64,000 nucleotides of DNA from an uncultured Clostridia bacterium. GTDB lineage: Bacteria > Bacillota > Clostridia > Oscillospirales > Ruminococcaceae. The position numbers were made by a program, and so were the translations under genes. The stretch lies in assembly GCA_945829235.1 (NCBI GenBank), contig CALZUA010000014.1, positions 23,504 through 87,503 of the forward strand, given 5' to 3'. The notes under the pieces were generated by a model. It saw nothing but the letters and a program-made list of their open reading frames with translations. It was not told where the DNA came from and searched no databases. Positions 48,034 through 57,244 of this stretch are shown here, one piece after another (within the stretch, counting starts at the first letter, position 1; the number at the start of each line of letters is the position of its first letter).

Positions 48034-51000
48034 ATGGCAAGAAAAATGAAAACGATGGACGGTAACAACGCCGCAGGTCACGTTTCATACGCGTTTACAG
48101 ACCTCGCCGCTATTTACCCCATCACCCCTTCGTCCGTAATGGCGGAGGTTACCGACGCTTGGGCTACCGCAGGACAGAAGAACATCTTCGGCGAAACCGT
48201 AAAGGTTGTTGAGATGCAGTCCGAGGCGGGCGCAGCAGGTGCGGTTCACGGCTCGCTTTCCGCAGGCGCGCTCACCACTACTTACACAGCATCTCAGGGA
48301 CTTCTCCTGATGATCCCGAATATGTATAAAATCGCGGGCGAGTTGCTCCCGTCGGTTATTCACGTTTCCGCAAGAGCTGTTGCGTCCAACGCGCTCTCCA
48401 TCTTCGGCGACCACTCCGACGTTTACGCTTGCCGCCAGACCGGTTACGCAATGCTCTGCTCCACCAACCCGCAGGAGGTTATGGACCTCGGCGCTGTTGC
48501 ACACCTTGCAACAATCAAGGGCAGAGTTCCTTTCCTGCACTTCTTCGACGGTTTCCGCACCTCTCACGAAATCCAGAAGATTGAGGTTTGGGACTACGAT
48601 GACCTCGCAGAGATGGTTGATTGGGACGCAATTCAGGCGTTCCGCGACAGAGCGCTCAACCCCGAGAAGCCTGTTCTTCACGGTACCGCTCAGAACCCCG
48701 ACATCTTCTTCCAGGGACGCGAGGCAGGCAACTCCTACTACAACGCTCTTCCCGCTATCGTTACCGAGTACATGGACAAGGTTAACGCGAAGATTGGCAC
48801 AAACTACAAGCTGTTCAACTACTACGGTGCTCCCGACGCAGAGCAGGTTATCATCGCTATGGGCTCGGTTTGCGACACCATCGAGGAAACTATCGACTAT
48901 ATGCTCGCACAGGGCAAGAAGGTTGGTCTTGTAAAGGTTAGACTGTACAGACCGTTCGTTTCTTCCGCACTCGTTGAGGCAATTCCCGCAACTGTCAAGA
49001 AGATTACCGTTCTCGACAGAACCAAGGAGCCGGGCGCTATGGGCGAGCCGCTTTACCTCGACGTTGTTGCTGCTCTCAACAGAGAAGGCAAGTTCCAGGG
49101 CGTTCCGATTTTCACCGGCCGTTACGGTCTTGGCTCGAAGGACTGCAACCCGTCCCACATCATCGCTGTTTACAACAACACCGACAAGCCTGTATTCACC
49201 GTTGGTATCGAGGACGATGTTACAAACCTCTCGCTCAAGGTTACCGAGAACCCGAACACCACTCCCGAGGGAACTACTTGCTGTAAGTTCTGGGGACTTG
49301 GCTCGGACGGTACCGTTGGTGCGAACAAGAACTCCATCAAGATTATCGGCGACCACACCGATATGTACGCGCAGGCTTATTTCGCTTACGACTCCAAGAA
49401 GTCGGGCGGCGTAACCGTTTCTCACCTGAGATTTGGTAAGACTCCGATTAAGTCTACTTACTTCATCAATAAGGCAAACTTCGTTGCTTGCCACAACCCG
49501 TCCTATATCGACAAGTACGATATGGTTGAGGACGTAATTCCGGGCGGTTCGTTCCTGCTCAACTGCCAGTGGACAGTTGACGAGCTTGACGAGAAGCTTC
49601 CCGCTCCCGTTAAGCGCTACATCGCTAAGAACAACATCAACTTCTACATCATCAACGCGATTAAGGTTGCAAAGGAAATCGGTCTGGGCAACAAGACCAA
49701 CACGGTTCTCCAGTCCGCATTCTTCTCCATCGCGAACATTATCCCCGCTGACAAGGCAATCGAGTACATGAAGCAGGCTGCTTACAAGTCGTTTGCTAAG
49801 AAGGGCGAGGACATCGTTAACATGAACTACGCTGCAATCGAGAAGGGCGCAGGCGAGGTTGTTAAGGTTGACGTTCCCGCATCTTGGGCTAACGCTGAGG
49901 GCGAGCTTGTTCACCCGCACTTCGACGGCGAGGGCTTCCTTGTTGACTTCGTTAACAAGATTCAGGTTCCCGTTAACGCACAGCGCGGCGACCAGCTCCC
50001 TGTATCCACCTTCGTTGACATCGCTGACGGTACGTTCCCGCAGGGTTCTGCTGCATTTGAGAAGCGCGGTATTGCGGTTGATGTTCCGCAGTGGATTCCC
50101 GAGAATTGTATCCAGTGTAACCAGTGCTCGTTCGTTTGCCCGCACGCAGTTATCCGTCCCGTTATCATGAACGCGGACGAAGCGGCAAAGGCTCCCGCGG
50201 CAACCAAGTCCAAGGACGCAACAGGTCTTGCAGGTCTTAAGTACACGATGGCTGTTTCCGTACTCGACTGCACCGGCTGCGGCGTTTGCGCGAACATCTG
50301 CCCCGCAGGTGCAAAGGACAAGAGCAAGAGCGCGCTCGTGATGAAGCCGCTTGACAGCCAGCTCGACCAGCAGGACGTATTCAACTATGCTGTTAAGGAC
50401 GTTGAGGACAAGGCTGAGGTTCACGCTAAGTTCGCTGAAACCACCGTTAAGGGCTCGCAGTTCAACCAGCCGCTGCTCGAATTCTCGGGCGCTTGCGCGG
50501 GTTGTGGTGAAACACCTTACGCTAAGCTCGTAACACAGCTCTTCGGCGACAGAATGTACATCGCGAACGCTACCGGCTGCTCGTCCATTTGGGCAGGTTC
50601 CGAGCCTTCCACTCCTTACACCACCAACAAGGCTGGTCACGGTCCTGCTTGGGGCAACTCGCTGTTTGAGGACAACGCTGAGTTTGGTCTTGGTATGTTC
50701 CTCGCTCAGGACACTCTCCGCAACAGAGCGCAGGCTAAGCTGAAGGAAATCGCGGCTCTTGACGGTCACGAGAAGGCAAAGGCTCTTATCGATGAGTATT
50801 TTGCAACCGTTGACGACGGCAAGAAGAACGCAGTTGCTACGAAGAACCTTGTTGACGCTCTCGAGAACTGCCCGTGCGCTAATGAGCCGCAGGTTGCTGA
50901 GGTTCTGAAGCTCAAGAGCTACCTCTCCAAGAAGAGCCAGTGGATTCTCGGCGGCGACGGCTGGGCTTATGATATCGGTTACGGCGGACTTGACCACGTT

Positions 51001-51600
51001 CTTGCTTCGGGCAGAAACGTAAACGTTCTCGTATTCGATACCGAGGTTTACTCCAACACAGGCGGACAGGCTTCCAAGGCTACGAACATCGGTGCGGTTG
51101 CACAGTTCGCGGCAGGCGGTAAGGACGTTAAGAAGAAGGACCTCGCTGGTATTGCGATGAGCTACGGCTATGTATATGTTGCACAGATTTCTATGGGTGC
51201 TGACAGAGCGCAGTGCTTGAAGGCGATTGCTGAGGCTGAGGCTTATGACGGACCTTCGCTGATTATCGCTTACGCACCGTGCATCAACCACGGCATCAAG
51301 GGTGGTCTGACGATTGCTCAGCAGGTTGAGAAGGAAGCGGTTGAGGCTGGTTACTGGCAGTTGTTCCGCTTCAATCCTGATTTGCCGGCACAGGGCAAGT
51401 CGCCGTTCAGCCTTGACAGCAAGGAGCCGACCGGTGATCCTAAGGCGTTCATGATGAGAGAGGTTCGTTACAACTCGCTGATGCGTGCTAATCCCGAGAG
51501 AGCGGAGAAGCTGTTTGACAAGGCAGTTGCGAACTTCAAGGCTAAGTACACTCACTTGGTTGAGTTGGACAAAGCATACAAGGACGAGTTTGAGAAGTAA
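48034..51600 (+). CDS. nifJ: Pyruvate:ferredoxin (flavodoxin) oxidoreductase
   Basis: A 1188-residue single-chain PFOR that converts pyruvate and CoA to acetyl-CoA, CO2 and reduced ferredoxin, the main catabolic step of many Clostridia. Domain I starts at residue 1 (DLAAIYPITPSSVMAE). The ferredoxin domain is near 690-770 with CIQCNQCSFVCPHA and CTGCGVCANICPAG. The TPP domain carries CAGCGETPYAKL and GGDGWAYDIGYGGLDH. All Cys needed for three 4Fe-4S clusters are present. Codon use is markedly more biased (GTT, GCT, AAG) than in neighbours, which fits very high expression. The leader may be regulatory. A strong terminator follows. Confidence 0.97.
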   Translation: MARKMKTMDGNNAAGHVSYAFTDLAAIYPITPSSVMAEVTDAWATAGQKNIFGETVKVVEMQSEAGAAGAVHGSLSAGALTTTYTASQGLLLMIPNMYKIAGELLPSVIHVSARAVASNALSIFGDHSDVYACRQTGYAMLCSTNPQEVMDLGAVAHLATIKGRVPFLHFFDGFRTSHEIQKIEVWDYDDLAEMVDWDAIQAFRDRALNPEKPVLHGTAQNPDIFFQGREAGNSYYNALPAIVTEYMDKVNAKIGTNYKLFNYYGAPDAEQVIIAMGSVCDTIEETIDYMLAQGKKVGLVKVRLYRPFVSSALVEAIPATVKKITVLDRTKEPGAMGEPLYLDVVAALNREGKFQGVPIFTGRYGLGSKDCNPSHIIAVYNNTDKPVFTVGIEDDVTNLSLKVTENPNTTPEGTTCCKFWGLGSDGTVGANKNSIKIIGDHTDMYAQAYFAYDSKKSGGVTVSHLRFGKTPIKSTYFINKANFVACHNPSYIDKYDMVEDVIPGGSFLLNCQWTVDELDEKLPAPVKRYIAKNNINFYIINAIKVAKEIGLGNKTNTVLQSAFFSIANIIPADKAIEYMKQAAYKSFAKKGEDIVNMNYAAIEKGAGEVVKVDVPASWANAEGELVHPHFDGEGFLVDFVNKIQVPVNAQRGDQLPVSTFVDIADGTFPQGSAAFEKRGIAVDVPQWIPENCIQCNQCSFVCPHAVIRPVIMNADEAAKAPAATKSKDATGLAGLKYTMAVSVLDCTGCGVCANICPAGAKDKSKSALVMKPLDSQLDQQDVFNYAVKDVEDKAEVHAKFAETTVKGSQFNQPLLEFSGACAGCGETPYAKLVTQLFGDRMYIANATGCSSIWAGSEPSTPYTTNKAGHGPAWGNSLFEDNAEFGLGMFLAQDTLRNRAQAKLKEIAALDGHEKAKALIDEYFATVDDGKKNAVATKNLVDALENCPCANEPQVAEVLKLKSYLSKKSQWILGGDGWAYDIGYGGLDHVLASGRNVNVLVFDTEVYSNTGGQASKATNIGAVAQFAAGGKDVKKKDLAGIAMSYGYVYVAQISMGADRAQCLKAIAEAEAYDGPSLIIAYAPCINHGIKGGLTIAQQVEKEAVEAGYWQLFRFNPDLPAQGKSPFSLDSKEPTGDPKAFMMREVRYNSLMRANPERAEKLFDKAVANFKAKYTHLVELDKAYKDEFEK

Positions 51601-51623
51601 TTCTCGGCTTAACTAAACAAACT

Positions 51624-51654
51624 AGCCCGCGGGTGAAAGCTCGCGGGCTTTTTT
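51624..51654 (+). terminator. Terminator of nifJ
   Basis: AGCCCGCG (51624-51631) pairs with CGCGGGCT (51642-51649), followed by TTTTTTA. Confidence 0.92.
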
Positions 51655-51662
51655 ATGCGGGG

Positions 51663-51700
51663 GATTATTGCAAAGCGGCACTTGACAACAGCTTTGCGAA
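51663..51700 (-). repeat. Partial gene-end repeat after nifJ
   Basis: ATTATTGCAAAGCGGCACTTG matches the outer edge of the hairpin-chain repeats (for example 59575 and 45501), but the chain itself is missing here. Confidence 0.6.
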
Positions 51701-51712
51701 AGCCCCACGCCC

Positions 51713-52879
51713 TCACTCCGCAACCCCGATGTCCACAGCCCTCGCGATATCCCCCTGCAACGTATAATCAACAATCAACCTTATCCCGCCCTTTTCCGGA
51801 AAAAACTTCTCCGTACACGTCACAATTTTATACTCCGAGTAAAAATTCTCCTCAAAGTCAGACTTCTCCCGCCGCAATTCCTTAACAACATCATCGGGCG
51901 ACCGCGTGATTTCAGTCGGCACATAAGCCGTGTAAATCCGCGATTTCAGCTTAATCGGCGAGTTTTCCCCGAAAAGAAACCGCGTTTCCTCGCTGTAAAC
52001 CGAGTTCTCCGCAAACGCCTCGCCAAAATAAAGCGGGTACTCATCGTCACCCGCGACAATGCTGTCAAACCGCTTCACATCGCCCTTTGGCAAGTTCACC
52101 GTTTCGTTGTACGGAACGAAAAATTCCTGCGTTTCGAGAAATTCACCGATAATTTCAGCGTCCGAGTGAACGTACATAATCTTGTTTCGGCCGTCAAAAA
52201 CGGTGCCCGAAACCAGCATATCGCCCGTGTTCACGCCGCTCCCAACGGTAACCGCCGCCTTTCCCTTTCTCACGGTCATCGACACAATCCGCGCGGGGCG
52301 CGAAGCCGTGATATTACGCGGATTTTTGCCCTCAACCTCGGGTGCTTCGTCACCCTTACGCACCTCCGCCTTCACCCGAAAACCCTCACGCGACACATCA
52401 ACCCACGCGCAATTTTCGATGTCCAGCATCAGCCGTTGTTCCGCTTTCGAGAAGTTCAGCTCGGACAGCGCCGCACCCTCCTCAATCCCGCACTCCGCAA
52501 GGATTTTCAGCGTTTGTTCACGCGGCGCGTCACCGGTCACCACGATATCGAGCACGCGCGTTTTGTTGAGCGAAATCATCATCACGAACACGAGAAATCC
52601 CGCGTACAACCCGCCGCGCGTCTTGTAACGGCTCAGCTCAAAGTAAAGCCCGCGGCGCTTTTTCACCCGTAGCCGCACGCCGTTTTTCCGCGCGGTTTTT
52701 GCCACCCTGTAATAAGCAAACGGCGAGCACTCACCCGAGATTTCGCTTGCCAGCAGTCGTACATTCCGCATAACAACGCCGTTTTGAAGCAACTCGCTCA
52801 CCATTTTCTCGGGGAATCCGCCCACTCCGCCGAACTCAACGGTACCGAAAAACAGCCCGTTCCTCAACCTACTTTTCAT
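51713..52879 (-). CDS. yqfD: Sporulation protein YqfD
   Basis: A 388-residue membrane protein with a central hydrophobic helix (GGLYAGFLVFVMMISLN), a POTRA-like segment after it (VLDIVVTGDAPREQTLKIL) and a long exported C-terminal domain. YqfD is needed for efficient sporulation in Bacillus, under sigma-E in the mother cell. Start ATG at 52879, 11 bases inside the end of yqfC. The gene pair is a classic spore marker of Clostridia. Confidence 0.92.
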   Translation of the reverse strand: MKSRLRNGLFFGTVEFGGVGGFPEKMVSELLQNGVVMRNVRLLASEISGECSPFAYYRVAKTARKNGVRLRVKKRRGLYFELSRYKTRGGLYAGFLVFVMMISLNKTRVLDIVVTGDAPREQTLKILAECGIEEGAALSELNFSKAEQRLMLDIENCAWVDVSREGFRVKAEVRKGDEAPEVEGKNPRNITASRPARIVSMTVRKGKAAVTVGSGVNTGDMLVSGTVFDGRNKIMYVHSDAEIIGEFLETQEFFVPYNETVNLPKGDVKRFDSIVAGDDEYPLYFGEAFAENSVYSEETRFLFGENSPIKLKSRIYTAYVPTEITRSPDDVVKELRREKSDFEENFYSEYKIVTCTEKFFPEKGGIRLIVDYTLQGDIARAVDIGVAE

Positions 52880-53156
52880 CAACGTTCTCCAAAATCTCCG
52901 TGAACTCGACCGAGGTTATTTTTCCCGAAATTTTCACGCCGCCAACGCCGAAATTCTCCAAAATCAACGGTACGCCGCTCACGCGAACATTTGCACCAAA
53001 TATACCGAGAGTAATAAAATCATCGTCACAGGAGATGATTTTTCGACAGTTTTCAACGTAAATTTCGCGGTCTTTCCCGCCGTGGATTTGCACGGTAATC
53101 GTGCAGTCGCGCGCCGCCTGTTCCTCAAGACCGATAATTTTGTCCCGCAAACTCAT
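52869..53156 (-). CDS. yqfC: Sporulation protein YqfC (YabP/YqfC family)
   Basis: A 95-residue protein: LTITVQIHGG-like TITVQIHGGKDREIYVENCRKI split over strands, and the family motif DDDFITLGIFGANVRVSGVPL. The ATG at 53156 follows GAGGTGA. It is translationally coupled to yqfD. A possible sigma-E promoter lies about 35 bases upstream. Confidence 0.92.
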   Translation of the reverse strand: MSLRDKIIGLEEQAARDCTITVQIHGGKDREIYVENCRKIISCDDDFITLGIFGANVRVSGVPLILENFGVGGVKISGKITSVEFTEILENVDEK

Positions 53157-53188
53157 AAAATTCACCTCGCAAAACTTGTACCTGCCAA

Positions 53189-53217
53189 ACTATATGCTGA
53201 AAATTCCGCGAAAATCA
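53189..53217 (-). promoter_or_regulatory. Possible sigma-E promoter of yqfC-yqfD
   Basis: On the minus strand TGATTTT (53211-53217), 14 bases, CATATAGT (53189-53196), close to the sigma-E pattern (ATATT, 14 bases, CATACAnT). It is inferred from pattern and gene type only. Confidence 0.35.
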
Positions 53218-53418
53218 CTGCGCGCGAAGGTTTCTCACCGAGAAAGTTTTTCCACGCAAGATAATTCCCCGCAAGGTAATTTCCTCACGAGTTAATTCCC
53301 CGCGCGAAAATTTCACGACACAAATCACCGCAATAAGAAACTTTGCCCGCTCGTCCGCATAAGATTTACCGTGAAAAATTCCAAACAACGCAAAAAGCGC
53401 GAGCGAGGGGGCGAATTT

Positions 53419-54492
53419 ATGAAAACATTTTTTGCGGCAATACTGGCGGCGGGGGCGGCGGCTTTTCTGATGATTTGCCCGAAAACCGCTTCGCAAGCGG
53501 CTTCGGGAGCAATCTCCGCGTGTCTTGAAACAATTGTGCCGAGTCTGTTTGCTTTCTCGGCGGTTGCGATTTTTCTGCAAAAAAGCGGGCTTTATCGGGT
53601 TGTACTGAAGCCGTTTTCGCTGGTGTTGTCGAAAATTTTGCGAATGGACGAGGAGCTTTGCGGGATTTTCCTGCTGTCGAACATCGGCGGATATCCCGTC
53701 GGAATAAGCCTCCTCAGCGCGCTTGTTGCCGAGAATCGGCTCTCCGAGCGTGACGCGGCGCGACTGATGTGCTGTTGTTTCGGGAGCGGGCCGTCCTTTA
53801 TAATAGGTATCGTCGGCACGGGGGTTTTCGGCTCGGCGGCAGTCGGCGGGGTGATTTTCGCGGCGTGTTTTCTGGCATCGCTTTTGGTTGCCGTTTTCGT
53901 GAGAACGCGCGGCGAGTTTTCTCTGAAACCCGCGCCAAAACAGCTCTCGTTGACCTCAAGCACCTTCGTTTTATCGGTGAACGCGGCGGCACGGGCAATG
54001 TTTTCGGTATGCGTGATGGTTGTGGGATTTTCGGTAATCGCGGCAGGTTTGCGGGAAATCGGTGTAAACGCGCTGTTTGAACGGTTTTTTGCAACGCTGG
54101 GAGTTGGTGAAAACAGCGTGCGAATTTTCCCGGCAATGCTCGAAATCACACGAATTAAAGAGCTTTCACCCACGGCAAACGCTCCGGCAATCAGCGCGGC
54201 AATGCTGAGTTTTGGCGGGGTGTGCGTGTTTTTGCAGATATCGGCGCTCGCGGGGAAAATCCCGCTGAAACGGTTTCTGGTATCGAGGATTTTCGCGGCA
54301 ACATTGAGCGGCGGTTTAGCGGCACTGCTGGCACTTGCGTTACCGCCGTGCGAGGTTGAAACCATTGCGCAGAGCACGGGGACGGTTGTGTTCACGAAAA
54401 ATGCGGTGTTGTCGCTGGCAACGCTTGCGATGAGCGGAATTTTGCTTGTTGACAGCAAATTTCGTTCGGTGAACAAGAACAGCGTGGAGTGA
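53419..54492 (+). CDS. ylbJ: Sporulation integral membrane protein YlbJ
   Basis: A 357-residue protein with about nine membrane helices and two nucleoside-transporter gate-like halves. Family motifs: LSNIGGYPVGISLLSALV and CCCFGSGPSFIIGIVGTGVF. YlbJ is a sigma-E-dependent membrane protein needed for spore cortex and coat completion; its substrate is unknown. The ATG at 53419 follows GAGCGAGGGGG. It is divergent from yqfC, so the 260-base spacer should hold mother-cell promoters for both. That spacer shows AT/GC-alternating units (GATAATTCCCCGC, GTTAATTCCCCGC). Confidence 0.9.
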   Translation: MKTFFAAILAAGAAAFLMICPKTASQAASGAISACLETIVPSLFAFSAVAIFLQKSGLYRVVLKPFSLVLSKILRMDEELCGIFLLSNIGGYPVGISLLSALVAENRLSERDAARLMCCCFGSGPSFIIGIVGTGVFGSAAVGGVIFAACFLASLLVAVFVRTRGEFSLKPAPKQLSLTSSTFVLSVNAAARAMFSVCVMVVGFSVIAAGLREIGVNALFERFFATLGVGENSVRIFPAMLEITRIKELSPTANAPAISAAMLSFGGVCVFLQISALAGKIPLKRFLVSRIFAATLSGGLAALLALALPPCEVETIAQSTGTVVFTKNAVLSLATLAMSGILLVDSKFRSVNKNSVE

Positions 54493-54536
54493 GGGGCGGT
54501 ACGGCTTCGCGGTAATTTTTGACAATGTAGCACTAA

Positions 54537-54633
54537 TGCACCGCGAAGCGAACAAAAGTTTTCGGTCAAGCCTTTTTCAAAAGGCTTGTGGGGTGTGGGG
54601 CAAAGCCCCACGACTTGCGGCGAAGCCGCAAAC
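54537..54633 (-). repeat. Hairpin-chain repeat (class 1), copy 4
   Basis: GCACCGCGAAGCG faces the ylbJ stop, then AAGCCTTTTTCAAAAGGCTT, TGGGGCAAAGCCCCA and TTGCGGCGAAGCCGCAA hairpins. Confidence 0.85.
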
Positions 54634-54639
54634 TGAAAT

Positions 54640-54870
54640 CGCTGGGTTTCGCAGAAACCCCGATTTGTTCGCAATGCCCGCCGAGAGTCCCCGCAAAGCC
54701 TGTCCTGTTTGCAACAAAGTTGGTTCCCGAGCAATTCTGTTTCGGAGGTAGAAGCGAGATTTCAGTGCCTGTTGCCCAAGCAGTCGATGTTGAACGAGCC
54801 GACAAAGTTGAACGAGAACCGCCCATTGTTGACCGAGAACAAGAATTTATACGTCGAAACAAACATAGTT
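54640..54870 (+). repeat. Degenerate GTTG-CGAGAAC tract
   Basis: Units such as GTTGAACGAGCCG (54789), GTTGAACGAGAACCG (54807) and GTTGACCGAGAACAAG (54828) recur at 18-21 base spacing. No gene is seen. Confidence 0.65.
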
Positions 54871-54914
54871 GAGTGCATAAAATTGTACAAATTCAACAAA
54901 AATTTCCGCAGTAC

Positions 54915-54943
54915 TTGAAAAATTCTGTCAAAAGGTATATAAT
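54915..54943 (+). promoter_or_regulatory. Sigma-A promoter of the acidic small protein
   Basis: TTGAAA (54915-54920), 17 bases, TATAAT (54938-54943); start codon 39 bases later. Confidence 0.8.
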
Positions 54944-54981
54944 AGTATCAGCACTTTAATTTTAAAAAGGAGGACAATGCA

Positions 54982-55272
54982 ATGAAGGCATTCGGTATAT
55001 TTGTGGCAGGTGTTTTGGCGGCGGCAGGCGGTGTTGCGGCGGCGGCTTATATTGCCAAGAAGAAGCTTGAAAAGGAGAACGAAGAGGATTATTTCGATGG
55101 CTGGGACGACGGCTTCGATGAAGACTGGGACCTCGATTTTGACGAGGACGAGGAGGTTGACGCAACCGCTGAGGAAATCCCCGCGAAATCCGTGAAATCG
55201 GTTATTCCCGAGGAAAAGTCCGATATCTTCTCCGAGGAAGCCGATGACAGCGCGTCCGACGAGGAGCTTTAA
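54982..55272 (+). CDS. Small acidic single-membrane-helix protein
   Basis: A 96-residue protein. Residues 3-25 (AFGIFVAGVLAAAGGVAAAAYIA) form one membrane helix, then KKKLEKE marks the cytoplasmic side. The remaining 65 residues are strongly acidic and aromatic (EEDYFDGWDDGFDEDWDLD and onward) and probably disordered. No family is recognised. It has a strong ribosome site (AAAGGAGG), its own promoter and terminator, so it is a real expressed gene. It lies before the SCIFF genes but in a separate unit. Confidence 0.75.
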   Translation: MKAFGIFVAGVLAAAGGVAAAAYIAKKKLEKENEEDYFDGWDDGFDEDWDLDFDEDEEVDATAEEIPAKSVKSVIPEEKSDIFSEEADDSASDEEL

Positions 55273-55284
55273 TCAGCACAAACG

Positions 55285-55316
55285 CGGCGTTCCGTTTATT
55301 CGGTGCGCCGTTTTTC
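55285..55316 (+). terminator. Terminator of the acidic small protein gene
   Basis: CGGCG...CGCCG hairpin strengthened by CCG/CGG inside, followed by TTTTTC. The following 55320-55490 gap is AT-rich with no gene. Confidence 0.75.
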
Positions 55317-55497
55317 GTTGAACATTTCTGGTTTTCGGCAATCAAGGTTGTTCAACAAACGCGCTTTACGTTTAACAATAACTTTGACAATTCAACAACA
55401 TATGAAAACCTTTTAGCAGGTTAAAAATATTCAACGGATTAAAAAGTCTGTAACGAAAAAAAACTGCAACGGATTTAAAAAAAATCCGCTAACCCTA

Positions 55498-55526
55498 TTG
55501 CAAAATTTTTGCGATTATGTTATAAT
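55498..55526 (+). promoter_or_regulatory. Sigma-A promoter of scfA
   Basis: TTGCAA (55498-55503), 17 bases, TATAAT (55521-55526), 42 bases before the TTG start. Confidence 0.8.
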
Positions 55527-55568
55527 AGAAGAAGCAAAACTAAACGGGCAAAAGAAAGAGGTGTTTTT

Positions 55569-55712
55569 TTGAAGCACGTTGTTACCATTAACAAGGCGAA
55601 CCTGAAGGCTTCGGCTGAAAAGGGCGGTTGCGGCAAGTGCCAGAGCTCCTGCCAGTCCGCCTGCAAGACTTCCTGCACTGTTGCAAATCAGAAGTGCGAG
55701 GCAGAACGCTAA
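55569..55712 (+). CDS. scfA: SCIFF ranthipeptide precursor (six Cys in forty-five)
   Basis: A 47-residue precursor. It opens MKHVVTINKANLKASAEKGG and carries six Cys (21, 24, 28, 32, 36, 43) in the core CGKCQ, SSCQSACKTSCTVANQKC, which is the nearly invariant clostridial SCIFF sequence. A radical SAM enzyme links Cys sulfur to other residues through thioether bonds. The TTG start follows AAAGAGGTG and matches the usual N-terminus. Reported roles of ranthipeptides include quorum sensing and population control. A terminator separates it from the maturase gene 165 bases downstream. Confidence 0.95.
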   Translation: MKHVVTINKANLKASAEKGGCGKCQSSCQSACKTSCTVANQKCEAER

Positions 55713-55718
55713 ACTCCT

Positions 55719-55753
55719 GAACCCGCTCGTTTTCTCGGGCGGGTTCAATTTTT
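55719..55753 (+). terminator. Terminator or attenuator between scfA and scfB
   Basis: GAACCCGC (55719-55726) pairs with GCGGGTTC (55739-55746), followed by AATTTTTG. It lets the small peptide be made in excess over its maturase. Confidence 0.8.
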
Positions 55754-55755
55754 GT

Positions 55756-55834
55756 CAAGCATTTTGAAAAAGCTTGACCGAAAACTTTTGTACGCTTCGC
55801 GGTGCTCGATTACCGCTTTGCAATAATTACCACC
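55756..55834 (+). repeat. Partial hairpin-chain repeat
   Basis: GCTTGACCGAAAACTTTTGT then CGCTTCGCGGTGCTCGATTA, matching the 3' edge of class 1 repeats. Here it lies upstream of a plus-strand gene. Confidence 0.7.
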
Positions 55835-55877
55835 GCGCCTCCACGCGCAACATTAACAAACAGAAGGATTTGATAAA

Positions 55878-57239
55878 ATGATACATAAATTCAAACAGCT
55901 CGGCTACAACATTGTCCTCGATACCGAAAGCAACGCCGTTCACGTTATGGACGACTGCGCTTACGATATGCTCGACCTTATCTCTGCACCCATGAACGAG
56001 CAAATGCCCGAGATTTTCCTCACAATGCTCCGTGATTACCCCGAAAACGATGTCCGCGAGAGCTACAAAGACCTTTACGAGCTTTACCAAAACGGTGCGC
56101 TTTTTGCACCCGATGACTACGAGAAATACTCCGATACCATGGTAAAATCCCCCGTTAAAAGTATGTGCCTGAACGTTGCACACGACTGCAACCTTCGTTG
56201 CGGCTACTGCTTTGCTCAAACGGGTGATTTCGGCGGTGAACGTTGCATAATGTCACCGGAAATCGGTAAAAAGGCTATCGATTTCCTCATCAAGCAAAGC
56301 GCTAACCGTGAAAACCTCGAAACCGATTTCTTCGGCGGTGAACCGCTTATGGCGTGGGACACCGTTGTCGAAACCGTCAAGTACGCGCGTTCTATCGAGA
56401 AACAGCACGGCAAGCATTTCCGTTTCACGATAACCACCAACGGTATTCTCCTCGATGACGAGAAGATGAATTTCATCAACGCTGAGATGTCCAACTGCGT
56501 TCTCAGCCTTGACGGGCGCCGTGAAACCAACGACGCTATCCGTAAAACACCCAACGGCGGCGGTTCTTACGATATTATTGTACCGAAATTCCAAAAGGTT
56601 GTTGAACAACGCGAGCGTGACAAAAAGGACTACTACGTTCGTGCAACCTTTACCAAAAACAATCTCGATTTCGCGGAAGATGTTATCCACCTGAGAAGCC
56701 TCGGCTTTATTCAGCTCTCCGCTGAGCCTGTTGTTACGGACGAGAACCAGCCGTTCGCTATCACAAACGATGATTTGCCGCGCATTTTCAACGAGTACGA
56801 CCGCCTGTGCGCTTATATGGCGGACGAGAACAACCCGCATTTCAATTTCTTCCACTTTATGGTTGACCTCGACCAAGGTCCGTGCGCGATAAAAAGGCTT
56901 CGCGGTTGCGGTTGCGGAAACGACTATGTGGCAATTGACCCGCATGGCGATATTTACCCGTGCCACCAGTTTGTGGGTATAGAAAACTGGAAAATGGGGA
57001 ACGTTAAGGACGGCGACCTCAACGCCGATATCAAGACTTATTTCGCAAAAACTCACATTTACAGCAAAAAAGGCTGTAGCGGTTGCTGGGCGAAATTTTA
57101 CTGCTCGGGCGGTTGCAACGCGAACTCCTTCATCTACGAGGGCGACTGCCGCACACCTCACACCATTTCCTGCGAAATGCAGAAAAAACGGCTTGAGTGC
57201 GCGCTCGCGCTTGAGGTGAACAAGGCTATGAAGGAATGA
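55878..57239 (+). CDS. scfB: SCIFF radical SAM maturase
   Basis: A 453-residue radical SAM/SPASM enzyme. Residues 1-90 are a RiPP-recognition-type domain that holds the leader. The radical SAM cluster is CNLRCGYC (Cys104, Cys108, Cys111). The C-terminal SPASM/twitch part has GCGCGNDYVAIDPHGDIYPC and CSGCWAKFYCSGGC for two more 4Fe-4S clusters. It forms the thioether cross-links in the SCIFF peptide. The ATG follows AGAAGGA. The next gene starts 5 bases after its stop. Confidence 0.95.
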   Translation: MIHKFKQLGYNIVLDTESNAVHVMDDCAYDMLDLISAPMNEQMPEIFLTMLRDYPENDVRESYKDLYELYQNGALFAPDDYEKYSDTMVKSPVKSMCLNVAHDCNLRCGYCFAQTGDFGGERCIMSPEIGKKAIDFLIKQSANRENLETDFFGGEPLMAWDTVVETVKYARSIEKQHGKHFRFTITTNGILLDDEKMNFINAEMSNCVLSLDGRRETNDAIRKTPNGGGSYDIIVPKFQKVVEQRERDKKDYYVRATFTKNNLDFAEDVIHLRSLGFIQLSAEPVVTDENQPFAITNDDLPRIFNEYDRLCAYMADENNPHFNFFHFMVDLDQGPCAIKRLRGCGCGNDYVAIDPHGDIYPCHQFVGIENWKMGNVKDGDLNADIKTYFAKTHIYSKKGCSGCWAKFYCSGGCNANSFIYEGDCRTPHTISCEMQKKRLECALALEVNKAMKE

Positions 57240-57244
57240 TTGCT

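Noticed and set aside
48085..51555. A very long open frame on the strand opposite nifJ
   Set aside because: It is a mirror of the strongly biased nifJ codons, has no ribosome site or promoter and its translation (rich in Val, Leu, Arg, Asn) resembles no protein family.
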